A stretch of 64,000 bases of DNA from Gammaproteobacteria bacterium (GTDB lineage: Bacteria; Pseudomonadota; Gammaproteobacteria; Competibacterales; Competibacteraceae), in contig JACKMZ010000005.1 in NCBI GenBank assembly GCA_024235135.1, positions 62,001 to 126,000 of the forward strand, in the 5' to 3' direction. Both the position numbers and the translations under genes were made by a program. Every line of letters starts with the position of its first letter. The stretch's first letter is position 1. Shown here one piece after another: positions 8,801 to 18,800 of the stretch. The notes beneath the pieces are model-generated. The model made no database searches. It was given only the letters and a program-made list of their open reading frames with translations, and had not been told where the DNA came from.

Positions 8801-11800
8801 ATGATGGCGGGACGGTTGGCCTATCTGTTCGATTTCCGAGGGCCCGCCCTCACGGTCGAAACCGCGTGTTCGTCGTCGCTGGTGGCCTTGCACCTGGCCT
8901 GCCAGAGTCTGCGCGACGGGGATTGCGAACTGGCCTTGGCCGGCGGCGTCAATCTCATGCTATCGCCGGAACTCAGCCGCACCTTCGCCAAAGCCGGCAT
9001 GTTGGCCGCCGACGGACGTTGCAAGACCTTCGATGCGGCGGCGAACGGATACGTCCGCAGCGAGGGGGTGGGCGTGGTCGTCCTCAAACGCCTGTCTCGG
9101 GCGCTGGCCGACAATGACCCGGTGATGGCCGTGGTGCGGGCGACCGCCGTCAATCAGGACGGCGCCAGCAACGGCTTGACGGCGCCCAATCCACTGGCCC
9201 AGGAAGCCGTCATCCGCCGCGCCTTGCAACAGGCGGACGTGACGCCCCATCAAATCGATTACGTGGAGGCGCATGGCACCGGCACCGCGCTGGGCGACCC
9301 GGTGGAAGTCAAGGCGTTGGGCGCGGTGTACGGGCAAGGCCGGGTACGGGACAATCCGTTGCTGATCGGTTCGGTCAAGACCAACATCGGCCATGCCGAG
9401 GCGGCCGCCGGCATCGCCGGGCTGATCAAGACGGTACTGGCCTTGCAACACCGGTACATACCGCCGCATCTGCATTTTGCGAATCCCAATCCGGGGCTCG
9501 ATTTGGCCGCGATTCCGGCGCAAGTGCCGGCCCACGGTTCGCCTTGGCCGGCCAAACGCGACGACGGTCCGCGTTTGGCCGGGGTGAGTTCGTTTGGCTT
9601 CAGCGGCACCAACGCCCATGTCATCCTGGAACAGGCTCCTCCCTCGCGCACGGTTTCCCCGCCGCGATCCAGTCATCTCCTGGCGCTGTCGGCGCGCAGC
9701 GAAACGGCGCTCGCCAGTCTGGCTCGTTCGTTCGGAGACTATCTGCAAAGCCATCCGGCGGTGGATTTGGCGGAATTCTGTCATACGGCCAACAGCGGGC
9801 GCGCGCATTTCGACCGGCGGCTCGCGGCGGTGGCCGATACGCCCGCCCAACTTCGGGAACGGCTGATCGCCTTCGCCGACGGCGAGAACCGGCCCGGATT
9901 GCAAAAAGGTCAGGCGGGCGAGCGGCCCCGCGTCGTTTTCATGTTCACCGGCCAAGGCTCGCAATTTCCCGGCATGGCCCGCGAGCTTTACGAAACCCAG
10001 CCAGTTTTCCGCGACACCTTGGACCGCTGCGCCGAATACTTGGGTCCGCGCTTGGAAACGCCGCTGTTGGCCTGTCTTTATCCGACCGACGGCGAGCCAT
10101 CCCCGCTCGACGAGACGGCCTACACGCAACCGGCCTTGTTCGCGCTGGAATACGCCCTGGCCGCGCTTTGGCGGTCCTGGGGAATCGAACCCGACGCCGT
10201 ACTCGGCCATAGCGTGGGCGAATATGTGGCGGCCTGCGTCGCCGGAGTGTTCAGCCTGGAAGACGGTTTGGCCTTGATTGCCGAGCGCGGTCGCGTTATG
10301 CAGGCGCTACCCCGTGACGGCGCGATGATCGCGGTGTTGGCGCCCGTTCAGCGCGTCGCCGACGCCGTGGCGCCTTTTGCCGACGCCGTGTCCATCGCCG
10401 CGGTGAACGGTCCGGCCAGTACCGTCATTTCCGGCGCGCGCGCGGCGGTCGAGGCCGTGGCGAGCGAACTCGCGCGGCAAACGGGTTGCAAAACCGTGGC
10501 TCTGCCGGTGTCTCACGCCTTCCATTCGCCCTTGATGGAGCCGGTGTTGGCCCCCTTCGCGGATTTCGCCGGGCGCTTGAGCTTCGATAAACCCCGCATT
10601 CCGCTGTGTTCGAACGTCAGCGCCGAATTCATCGAAGAACTGCCCGCCGCCTACTGGGTACGGCATATTCGCGCGCCGGTGCGCTTCGGGCCGGGTCTGG
10701 AGACGGTATTCCGCCAGGGTTACCGCATTTTTCTGGAAATCGGCCCGCAGCCGGTGCTGACCGGGATGGCGCGCGCCGTGCTGCCCACCGACGAAGCCGT
10801 CTTGCTGGCCAGCCTCAACCGGGGTGCTTCGGACTGGCGGCCCCTGTTGGACAGCTTGGGAACGCTTTATACGAAAGGCGCGAAGACGCATTGGGCCGCC
10901 TTGGACAGCGGCTATCGGCCCGGCAAGCTTCATCTGCCCGGTTACCCGTTTCAACGCAAGCGACATTGGTTCGGCGGCATACCGCCGCTGGCCACCGCCA
11001 TGCCATCGGGCGGATCGGGATGGCATCCGCTGTTGGGCCGACGCCTGCCTTCGGCCGTCGCGGATATCCAGTTCGAGACCCGGCTCAATGCCGACAACCC
11101 GGCCTATCTGCGGGACCACCGGGTCGGCGGGCGAATCGTCGTGCCGGCGGCGGCGTTTCTGGAAATGGCGCTGGCCGCCGCCGGGCAGGTTTTCAAAACC
11201 GAACGGCCGGGACTGGAAGCCGTGACCATTTCACAGGCGCTGGTCCTGTCGGACGACGAAATCCGCCGGGTTCAATGCATCGTGACGCGCGAAGGTTCGG
11301 ATCGGGCGCTATGCCGGATCTACAGCCTTGACGCGGAAGGGGAGGCGGACGACGATCCAGCCGGCCATTGGCGACTGCATGCCAGCGCCCGCTTACTGGC
11401 TCACCGGGAAATCCGGACCGACGCGTCGGAATCCGCCCGGCGGCACGCCAATGGGGCATGGCCTATCGGCGATTTTTACGCGCGGATCGATGCACGGCGC
11501 GATATCCGCTACGGCGTCGGAATGCAAGGGCTGACGGCCCTGTGGAACGGTCCGGGCGAGGCCGTGGGCCGGATCGAATGGCCGCCGACGATACCGATGG
11601 AAACGGGTCCGTATCGATTGCATCCCGTTTTGTTGGACGCCGCCCTGCAAGTGGCGTTGACCGTTGCGCCCGACGACGGCGCGAGTTACCTGCCGGTGGG
11701 CGCGGACGCGGTGACGGCGCGTGGACCGCTGCGTGGCCCGTTGTGGAGCCACGTTCTGCTGTCCGCCAGCGATCACGCCCAATTGACCGTGAACTGTTCG

Positions 11801-14800
11801 GTGTTCGATGAGCAAGGCGAGGTGGTTTGCCGGATCGATGGGCTGATCTTACGGCGTTCGCGGCGACAAGCCTGTCGTGAGGACGATTCGGTGCGGCGGG
11901 ACTGGTTGTATCGACCGGTCTGGCGTCCGCAAGCGGGGGTGGAACCGGTTTCGGAAGACGAGGCGTGGCCCGAATCCGCGACGCTTTCCCAGTCCGTTCG
12001 ACGGAAGATGGATGCGCGGCCCCTGCCGGAGACCGGCGACGTGCCGATGGAATCCCTGTGTATCGGGTTTATCTGGAACGCCTTGGGCGAGTGGGTGCGC
12101 GACGCGGGGGAACGCGAAGGACGTTTCGCGACATCCGAACTGGCCGATCGGGCGGGTATCGACCCGCGCCATCGCCGGTTGTTGGAACGTCTGTTGTCGT
12201 TGCTCGACGAGGCCGGATGGTTGCGCCGGGAAGGCGATCGCTGGACGATTCCGGCGGCCGCCGTCCCGGAAATCCGGGACCTGGTCGGTCAACGGAATGA
12301 TCCGCGGGAACTGGCGCGGCGTTATCCGCACGCGGCGGTGGAACTGGATTGGCTGGCTCGATGCGCGCCCCATCTCGGCGCCGTATTGACCGGCCGTCAA
12401 GATCCTCTGGCCTTGTTGTTCCCCGCCGGCGATGCCCAGGCCCTGACCCGTTTGTATCAAGAGGCTCCCCCCTTCGCGGCCATGAACGAATGGGTCGCGC
12501 AAACCCTCTCCGAACTGATCGCGCGACGGCCGCCCGGCCGCCCCTTGCGCGTCCTGGAAATCGGGGCCGGCACCGGCGCGACCAGCGCGGCGGTTCTGCC
12601 TCATCTGGCCGATGCCGTCGGCGAATACGTGTTCACGGATATTTCCCCGCTGTTCACGCGGCAGGCGGAAGAACGATTCGGCGATTATCCTTTCGTGCGC
12701 GGCCAGGTCCTGGATATCGAGCGTTCGCCGATCGCGCAGGGCTTCGCGGCCGGTCATTTCGACGTCGTATTGGCGGCCAATGTTTTGCACGCCACCCGCG
12801 ATCTGAAACAAAGCCTGGACCACGTTCGCGAACTGCTCAAACCCGGCGGATGGCTGGTGCTGCTGGAAGTCACCGAATCCCGCGCCTGGCTGGATTTGAC
12901 CTTCGGCCTGTTGGATGGCTGGTGGCGGTTCGCCGATCGCGACCTGCGTCCAGCCTATCCGTTGCTGAGCGCCGACCGCTGGCGGTCTCTTTTGGATCGC
13001 TGCGGTTTCGCCGAAACCACGGAACTCGCGCCCCCCGTTCAGCCAACGCTCCGACAGGCGGTGATCGTCGCGCGACGTCCCATGGAAACGGCGGCGCAGG
13101 ACTGGCTGGTGCTCGGCGATCGGCGGTATTTGGGTAACCGACTCGCGGATATATTGACCGCCGCGGGACACCGTTCCGTCGTGGCCTTCGCCGATACGGC
13201 CTATGCGCCGATGGCGGACAACGCCTATCGGATCGATCCCCGCAATCCGGAGGATTTTCGTCGCTTGCTCCAGGACGCGGGCCACGACTGGAAAGGCGTG
13301 GTGCATCTTTGGAGTCTGGACAATGCCGCTCACGAAGGCCACGAAGGCATGCCATCTCCGACGGCCTGGCTACAAGATTGCGAATCCACGCTGCATCTGC
13401 TGCAAGCCTTGGCGGCCCACGGCGCGACGCCGAAAATCTGGCTGGTCACGCGCGGCGCGCAGGCCGTCGGCGAAGGGCTCGACGCGGCGCCCGGCGTGTT
13501 CCAGGCGTCGCTCTGGGGAATGGGCAAGGTGGTTGCCCAGGAGGCGCCGGAACTCGCCTGCAAATGCATCGATTTGGACCCGGTCGCCGATGGGGATGAA
13601 GCCATCCGGCTTTGGGCGGAAATCCGCGCCGGGTCGAACGAAAATCAAATCGCTTTCCGCCGGGGGCAGCGCCATGTGGCGCGGTTAGCCTCGGCCGAAC
13701 AGGACGGTCTGACGGTCCCACGGGATTATCCCTTGCGCCTGGCCATCGACGAACCCGGCAACCCCGATTCGCTTTCGTTGCAAGCCGGCGAACGGCGCGC
13801 CGTGGGCGCCGATGACATCGAGTTGCGGGTCCGGGCCAGCGGCTTGAATTTTCTGGACGTCATGGACGTGTTGGGCGCCTTGCCATTCCAGCGCCCGGAA
13901 GGATTGGGCGAGGAATGCGTTGGCGAAGTCGTGTCGGTGGGCAGCGCGGTGACGGGATTCGCTCCCGGCGATCGGGTCATGGCGCTGGCCAACGGCGCGC
14001 TGGCCCAGACCGTTGTCGTCCCCGCCGCCTTGGCCGTTTTGATACCGTCGCCATTGAATTGGCGGCAAGCCGCCACGATTCCGGTGAATTTCGCCACGGC
14101 GGCCTACGCGCTGCGGCAAGTGGCGCGTCTGGCCCCCGGCGAACGGATATTGATACATGCCGCGGCGGGCGGCACCGGACTGGCGGCCGTGCAACTGGCG
14201 CAACGGGCGGGCGCCGAAATCTTCGCCACGGCCAGTCCCGAGAAATGGGACCGGCTGAGGCAATGGGGCGTTCGCCATGTGATGAATTCCCGCGATTTGG
14301 ATTTCGCCGACGAAATCGGGCGGCTGACCGAAGGGCAGGGCGTGGACGTCGTGCTCAACAGCCTGACCGGGGATTTCATACCCCGGAGCTTGGCGTTGTT
14401 GAGAGCCGGCGGACGTTTTCTGGAGCTGGGGAAAAGCGACCGCTGGAGCCCCGCCGAAGTCGCCGAAGTCAATCCGCTGGCCCGTTACTACCGGATCGAT
14501 CTGAGGACGCTGTGCCGCGAGGCCCCGGAGCGGGTTCAAACCCTGCTTCGGGATCTGGCGCAAGCCTTCCGCCAGGGTGAATTGCGGCCGTTGCCCGTCA
14601 CGCCGTATCCGCTGCGGCAGGCGGTGCAAGCCTTCCGGACCCTGCAGCAGGCCCGCCATGTCGGCAAACTGGTCATCGTGCAACCCCCGCCCTTGCCCGG
14701 CGACGATGGAACCTATCTGATCACCGGCGGTTTCGGCGGATTGGGTCTGCAGGTCGCCCATTGGTTGGCCGGGCGGGGAGTCCGGCATCTGGTCCTGCTG

Positions 14801-15886
14801 GGCCGGCGTGCGCCCGCTCGACCGGCCGAAGCGGTCGCCGCCGCGCTGCGCGAACAAGGCGTGCACGTGCAAATCGCCGTGCTGGACGTCGCCGACGGAC
14901 AGGCGTTGGAACGGCTATTCGCCACCCTGCGCCGCGATCTGCCGCCCTTGCGTGGGGTGTTCCACGCCGCCGGGACATTGGACGACGGCGTAGTGCAAGA
15001 GCAAACCGTCGATCGATTTGCCCATGTCATGGCGCCCAAAGTGCTGGGCGCCTGGCATTTGCATCGGCTGACCCGCGATCTGCCGTTGCATTGTTTCGTG
15101 CTGTTCTCGTCAGTGGCTTCGTTGCTGGGCTCCGCCGGACAGGCGAATCACGCCGCGGCCAACGCCTTTCTGGACAGTTTGGCGAGTTTCCGCCGCGCCC
15201 AGGGTTTGGCGGCGACCGCCATCAACTGGGGGGCTTGGTCCGAAGTCGGCGCCGCCGCCGGCGACGTGGTCCGCCAGCGCATGAAACTCAAGGGTCTGGG
15301 CCAGATCAGTCCGGCGCAGGGCCTGGCGATTCTGGAAGACGCGCTGCGCCAGGACGCCGTGCAGGTCGGGGTTCTGCCCGTCGAGAATGCGGCCGCGCTC
15401 GCGGCTTCCCTGGATGGTTCGCCCTTCTGTTCGGAACTGGCGACCGCCCCGGACCGCCCGGTCGAAACGAAACCGTCCGAGGATCTATTGCGGCGTCTGG
15501 AGAGCGCGCCGGTCGAACAGCGGCGTTCGATTTTGAATGCTTATTTGCAAGAGCAGATTGCGCAGGTGCTTGGCCTGGATGCCGGGATCACCGTACCGAT
15601 CAACGAAGGGTTTTTTCAGCTTGGCATGGATTCGCTAACTTCGGTGGAACTGCGCAACCGTTTGCAATCCGCCCTGAACGGCGGGCTGCCCAGTACGGTC
15701 ACGCTGGATTATCCCACCGTCGTCGAGTTGGCCGAGTATTTGACGCGCACCGCGCTTGCCGATCGATTCGCCGCCGATCCGGTCGCCAAGGCGTCGGAAC
15801 CGGCGGTGGACGACGCCTTGGAGGCACTCTCGGAGAGCGAAGCCGAGGAGCGGTTGTTGGAAAAACTGAACAGTCTGAAGTTCTGA
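5858..15886 (+). CDS. PKS 1: MT-GNAT-ACP loading module plus KS-AT-DH-cMT-ER-KR-ACP
   Basis: This 3342-residue starter protein opens with an AprA MT1-like methyltransferase (about 1-505; SAM loop DTGCGDG at 279; LDHDRP with His371; HAFSKQY with His458 and Gln463, candidate metal ligands). A GNAT domain follows (about 508-705; QDKGLG at 607), then ACP (Ser766). Related loading modules (AprA, GphF, CurA) methylate and decarboxylate malonyl-type units to short branched or acetyl starters. Module 1 has KS (838-1256, Cys1004), AT (Ser1452, malonyl-type HAFH), DH (His1754 in HxxxGxxxxP), C-methyltransferase (LEIGAGTG at 2233), ER (HAAAGGTG at 2767), KR (2950-3188) and ACP (Ser3259). The expected unit is alpha-methyl and fully reduced, but the KR catalytic Tyr is replaced by His3098. 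The ATG at 5858 follows AGGGGAAAGAAAGAG and begins the methyltransferase fold; GTG 5828 is the alternative. Confidence 0.9.
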   Translation: MLEIVNRYAHGYVAIPAIVACANQGLFGLLGAEAPLSLERIARSLNANSGHLRVAVRMLESLNWVERTPNGAFFLTAESEQHRQIPSDILDLFEFPVAAYLSQATENGRLLSWIRRSQRGWNVSSPLLADMLDGLLVIPVFLALKQQGLPAPGSPPLGALSAPIQDELADWFLSKGWAEPGGGSWVLTASGQFLADRCLITATTASYRPMLANLAELLGGDPRRVFQRDEAGHESHIDRALNVIGSGFQHGKFFADLDDVLISLFDQGNYAEQPHYLCDTGCGDGSLLRRCYEAIRDKTDRGRVLDRYPLRVIGVDFNGKALEASARTLAGIPHWLIQGDIGDPEKIVRDLRARGLTDPENILHLRSFLDHDRPYQPPVDAARVEDRARLPYQGVYVDEQGQSIAPAEMVQSLVEHLQRWSDVANRHGLILLEVHCLTPELVRRFLDHSESLHFDAYHAFSKQYLVEAEVYLTALAEAGLFARPGFSKRYPRAFDFTRISLHWLEPRPYRIRPASPSDIPRLLALEAACWLEPLRATATELERRMARFPDGQFVLLSDGQVVGAAYCQRITAVHVLQASRRARVSDLYAENGPILQLLALNVLPELQDKGLGDQLLEFLLQWCALKGSVEEVVGITRCRDYRPESGLTFEDYAWARNRDGRLLDPVLRFHEAHGATLRQTVPDYWPIDPARPAPGVLIHYAIRQREPVESGAARAKAADGLGNADQAHGVQPDAEATVEAAIRSLLGKKLKDYQPHTPLRELGMDSLDLMELRYLLNRRFGEKIDTTFFFRCSTPAAIADFLSGKPSPTTPEFRPPVRPMARTAAFPDPIAVADPRREPIAIVGMSCRFPGAADLDAYWRLLQAGVDAITPVPPDRGWTDETGDEAAAVRFGGFLEHIDRFDAAFFRISAREANALDPQQRLILELCWQALEQAAIDPHRLAGSQTGIFVGAFSHDYEILQIKQPGWEDSDGYFASGNSASMMAGRLAYLFDFRGPALTVETACSSSLVALHLACQSLRDGDCELALAGGVNLMLSPELSRTFAKAGMLAADGRCKTFDAAANGYVRSEGVGVVVLKRLSRALADNDPVMAVVRATAVNQDGASNGLTAPNPLAQEAVIRRALQQADVTPHQIDYVEAHGTGTALGDPVEVKALGAVYGQGRVRDNPLLIGSVKTNIGHAEAAAGIAGLIKTVLALQHRYIPPHLHFANPNPGLDLAAIPAQVPAHGSPWPAKRDDGPRLAGVSSFGFSGTNAHVILEQAPPSRTVSPPRSSHLLALSARSETALASLARSFGDYLQSHPAVDLAEFCHTANSGRAHFDRRLAAVADTPAQLRERLIAFADGENRPGLQKGQAGERPRVVFMFTGQGSQFPGMARELYETQPVFRDTLDRCAEYLGPRLETPLLACLYPTDGEPSPLDETAYTQPALFALEYALAALWRSWGIEPDAVLGHSVGEYVAACVAGVFSLEDGLALIAERGRVMQALPRDGAMIAVLAPVQRVADAVAPFADAVSIAAVNGPASTVISGARAAVEAVASELARQTGCKTVALPVSHAFHSPLMEPVLAPFADFAGRLSFDKPRIPLCSNVSAEFIEELPAAYWVRHIRAPVRFGPGLETVFRQGYRIFLEIGPQPVLTGMARAVLPTDEAVLLASLNRGASDWRPLLDSLGTLYTKGAKTHWAALDSGYRPGKLHLPGYPFQRKRHWFGGIPPLATAMPSGGSGWHPLLGRRLPSAVADIQFETRLNADNPAYLRDHRVGGRIVVPAAAFLEMALAAAGQVFKTERPGLEAVTISQALVLSDDEIRRVQCIVTREGSDRALCRIYSLDAEGEADDDPAGHWRLHASARLLAHREIRTDASESARRHANGAWPIGDFYARIDARRDIRYGVGMQGLTALWNGPGEAVGRIEWPPTIPMETGPYRLHPVLLDAALQVALTVAPDDGASYLPVGADAVTARGPLRGPLWSHVLLSASDHAQLTVNCSVFDEQGEVVCRIDGLILRRSRRQACREDDSVRRDWLYRPVWRPQAGVEPVSEDEAWPESATLSQSVRRKMDARPLPETGDVPMESLCIGFIWNALGEWVRDAGEREGRFATSELADRAGIDPRHRRLLERLLSLLDEAGWLRREGDRWTIPAAAVPEIRDLVGQRNDPRELARRYPHAAVELDWLARCAPHLGAVLTGRQDPLALLFPAGDAQALTRLYQEAPPFAAMNEWVAQTLSELIARRPPGRPLRVLEIGAGTGATSAAVLPHLADAVGEYVFTDISPLFTRQAEERFGDYPFVRGQVLDIERSPIAQGFAAGHFDVVLAANVLHATRDLKQSLDHVRELLKPGGWLVLLEVTESRAWLDLTFGLLDGWWRFADRDLRPAYPLLSADRWRSLLDRCGFAETTELAPPVQPTLRQAVIVARRPMETAAQDWLVLGDRRYLGNRLADILTAAGHRSVVAFADTAYAPMADNAYRIDPRNPEDFRRLLQDAGHDWKGVVHLWSLDNAAHEGHEGMPSPTAWLQDCESTLHLLQALAAHGATPKIWLVTRGAQAVGEGLDAAPGVFQASLWGMGKVVAQEAPELACKCIDLDPVADGDEAIRLWAEIRAGSNENQIAFRRGQRHVARLASAEQDGLTVPRDYPLRLAIDEPGNPDSLSLQAGERRAVGADDIELRVRASGLNFLDVMDVLGALPFQRPEGLGEECVGEVVSVGSAVTGFAPGDRVMALANGALAQTVVVPAALAVLIPSPLNWRQAATIPVNFATAAYALRQVARLAPGERILIHAAAGGTGLAAVQLAQRAGAEIFATASPEKWDRLRQWGVRHVMNSRDLDFADEIGRLTEGQGVDVVLNSLTGDFIPRSLALLRAGGRFLELGKSDRWSPAEVAEVNPLARYYRIDLRTLCREAPERVQTLLRDLAQAFRQGELRPLPVTPYPLRQAVQAFRTLQQARHVGKLVIVQPPPLPGDDGTYLITGGFGGLGLQVAHWLAGRGVRHLVLLGRRAPARPAEAVAAALREQGVHVQIAVLDVADGQALERLFATLRRDLPPLRGVFHAAGTLDDGVVQEQTVDRFAHVMAPKVLGAWHLHRLTRDLPLHCFVLFSSVASLLGSAGQANHAAANAFLDSLASFRRAQGLAATAINWGAWSEVGAAAGDVVRQRMKLKGLGQISPAQGLAILEDALRQDAVQVGVLPVENAAALAASLDGSPFCSELATAPDRPVETKPSEDLLRRLESAPVEQRRSILNAYLQEQIAQVLGLDAGITVPINEGFFQLGMDSLTSVELRNRLQSALNGGLPSTVTLDYPTVVELAEYLTRTALADRFAADPVAKASEPAVDDALEALSESEAEERLLEKLNSLKF

Positions 15887-15891
15887 ACGGA

Positions 15892-18800
15892 ATGAGCGCC
15901 GAATCCCCCTCGCCAGTGAAACGGGCCTTGCAGGCCCTGGAAGCGATGCAGGCCAAGCTGCAGGCGGTGGAGTTCGCGGCCCGCGAACCGATCGCCGTCA
16001 TCGGCGTGGGCTGTCGTTTTCCGGGCGGGGTGGATTCGCCGGAATCGTTCTGGCGATTGCTGAGCGACGGCATCGACGCCATTACCGAAGTGCCGCCGGA
16101 TCGCTGGGATGCCGACGCTTTTTATCATCCGCAACCGCAGACGCCGGGCAAGATCTGCAATCGGCACGGCGGATTCATCGACGGGGTACGGGAATTCGAC
16201 GCCGCCTTTTTCGGCATCGCGCCCCGCGAGGCGGCCAGTCTGGACCCGCAGCAACGGCTGATGCTGGAACTGAGCTGGGAAGCCCTGGAGCACGCGGGCA
16301 TCGCGCCTAGCGGCCTGATGGGCCGACCGGTCGGCGTGTACACCGGCCTGTCGATACAGGATTACTGGCAGTTGATGGCGGCCCAAGCGCCGACGGACAT
16401 CGATGCCTATCTGGTTTCCGGCGGGGCCGGGTGCGTGGCGGCGGGGCGCTTGTCGTATCTGCTGGGCCTGAAAGGTCCCAGCCTGACGGTGGACACCGCC
16501 TGCTCGTCTTCCCTGGTGGCGGTGCACCTGGCCTGTCAGAGCCTACGCGGCGGCGAATGCGAAATGGCGCTGGCGGGCGGCGTCAATCTGATTTTGAGTC
16601 CGCAGAACAGCATCGCCCTGGCGCAGGCCGGCATGTTGGCCCCGGACGGACGCTGCAAAGCCTTCGCCGCCAGCGCCGACGGCTATGTTCGCGCGGAAGG
16701 CGGCGGCGTGGTGGTGCTCAAGCGCCTGTCCGACGCGCTGGCCGCCGGCGATCTCGTATTGGCCGTGATCAAGGGCTCGGCCGTCAATCAGGACGGTCGC
16801 TCCAGCGGTTTGACCGTGCCCAACGGACCGTCCCAACAGGCGGTGATCCGCGCCGCACTGGCCAACGCCGAGCTGAATCCCGAGCAGATTGCCTACGTCG
16901 AAGCCCACGGTACGGGAACCGCTCTGGGCGATCCGCTGGAAGCGCAGGCGCTGGGCGAAGTGTTCGGCGCGAACCGTAGCGCCTCGTTATGGCTGGGTTC
17001 GGTAAAAACCAATCTCGGTCATTTGGAATCGGCCGCCGGTATCGCGGGGCTGATCAAGGTGGTGCTGGCCCTGGCCCAGGGGGAGATTCCGCCCTCGCTG
17101 CATTGCGCCCAGCCCAGTCCACGCATCGATTGGTCCCGGTCGCCGTTGCGGGTTCCCTCCGTCAAGCAACCCTGGCCGCCCGGTCCGCGCGCCGCCGGCG
17201 TCAGTTCCTTCGGTTTCAGCGGCGCCAATGCCCATGTGGTGCTGGCCCAAGCGCCCGCCACCGCCAACGACGAGGCGCCGTTTCGGAGAGACCGCCCGGT
17301 GCATCTTTTGGCGCTGTCGGCGACCACCGAGGCGGCGCTCGGACAACTGGCGGATCGTTACCGTATTCATCTGGATACGCATCCCGATACGGCATTGGCG
17401 GATGTTTGCCATACCGCCAACGTCGGCCGCACGCATTTCCCGCAACGCCTGGCGATAGTGAGCCGCTCCCACGACGATTGCCGCGAAAAGCTGCTGGCCG
17501 CGGTAAACGGCCGGAGTGCGTACACGCTTTGGCGGGGTTTGGCCGAGGCCGAAGCACAGAGTCCGGTCATGCTGTTTTCCGGGCAAGGCAGCCAGTATCC
17601 GGGCATGGGCCGGGAACTGTTCGACACGCAACCGCGCTTCCGGCGCACGCTGGAACAGTGCGACGCCATTTTGCAAACGCTGTGGGATCGCTCGTTGCTG
17701 GAGATTCTGTATCCCCCAGCGGACACGCCCTCCCCGCTCAGCCAGACGGCTTATACGCAGCCGGCCCTGTTCGCGCTGGAATACGCCTTGGCGGATCTGT
17801 GGCAGTCCTGGGGCATCCGGCCAGGGGCGGTGATGGGCCACAGCGTCGGGGAATACGTCGCGGCCTGCGTGGCCGGCGTGTTCAGCTTGGAGGACGGGCT
17901 GCGCCTGATCGCCGCGCGCGGACGGCTGATGCAGAACCTGCCGGACGACGGCGGCATGGCCGCCGTGTTCGCGCCGCCGGAAACCGTCGCGGAAGCCCTA
18001 ACCGGCCATGCCGCCGTACTCTCGATAGCGGCCGTCAACGCACCGGAAAACGTGGTCCTTTCCGGACGCCGGGATACGTTGCGGACAGTGACGGAAACAC
18101 TGGCGGCGCGCGGTATCCGGGCGACGTTCCTGGACGTCTCGCATGCCTTCCATTCGCCGCTGATGGAACCCATGCTGGCCGAATTCGAACAGGTCTTGCA
18201 CGCCGTGCGGCTGACCACGCCGCGCTTGCCGCTGGTATCCAACCTCAGCGGCCGCTTCGTCGCGGCCGGAGAAGTCGATACCCCGGCCTACTGGCTGCGC
18301 CACGTTCGGCAACCGGTGCGCTTCGCCGACGGTATGAATGCATTGGCGGCGGCCGGTCATCGGGTATTGCTGGAAATCGGACCTAAACCGACCCTGCTCG
18401 GTCTGGGGCAACAGAACTGGCAAGGAAAACCGGCGCTGTGGCTACCCAGCCTGCGCGCCGGGCAATCCGACTGGCAGACCCTGATCGAGGCCCTGGCTCA
18501 GCTCTACGTGGACGGCGCGAGCGTCGATTGGGCGGCTTTCGATCGGGATTGCGCGCGCCGGCGCGTTCGGCTGCCGACTTATCCCTTCCAACGGCAAACC
18601 TATTGGTTGAAACCGGCGGCGAGCGTCCGGCCCGCGATGGCTTCCGGTTCGGCGGATCATCCGTTGCGCGGCCCGCGTTTGAGTTCGCCGCTGCGGCAGT
18701 ATCAGGCCCGGATTTCCGCCGATGAACCGGATTATTTGCGGGACCATCGGGTATTCGATCGCGTCATGCTGCCGGCCAGCGCCTTCGTCGAGATGGCCTT

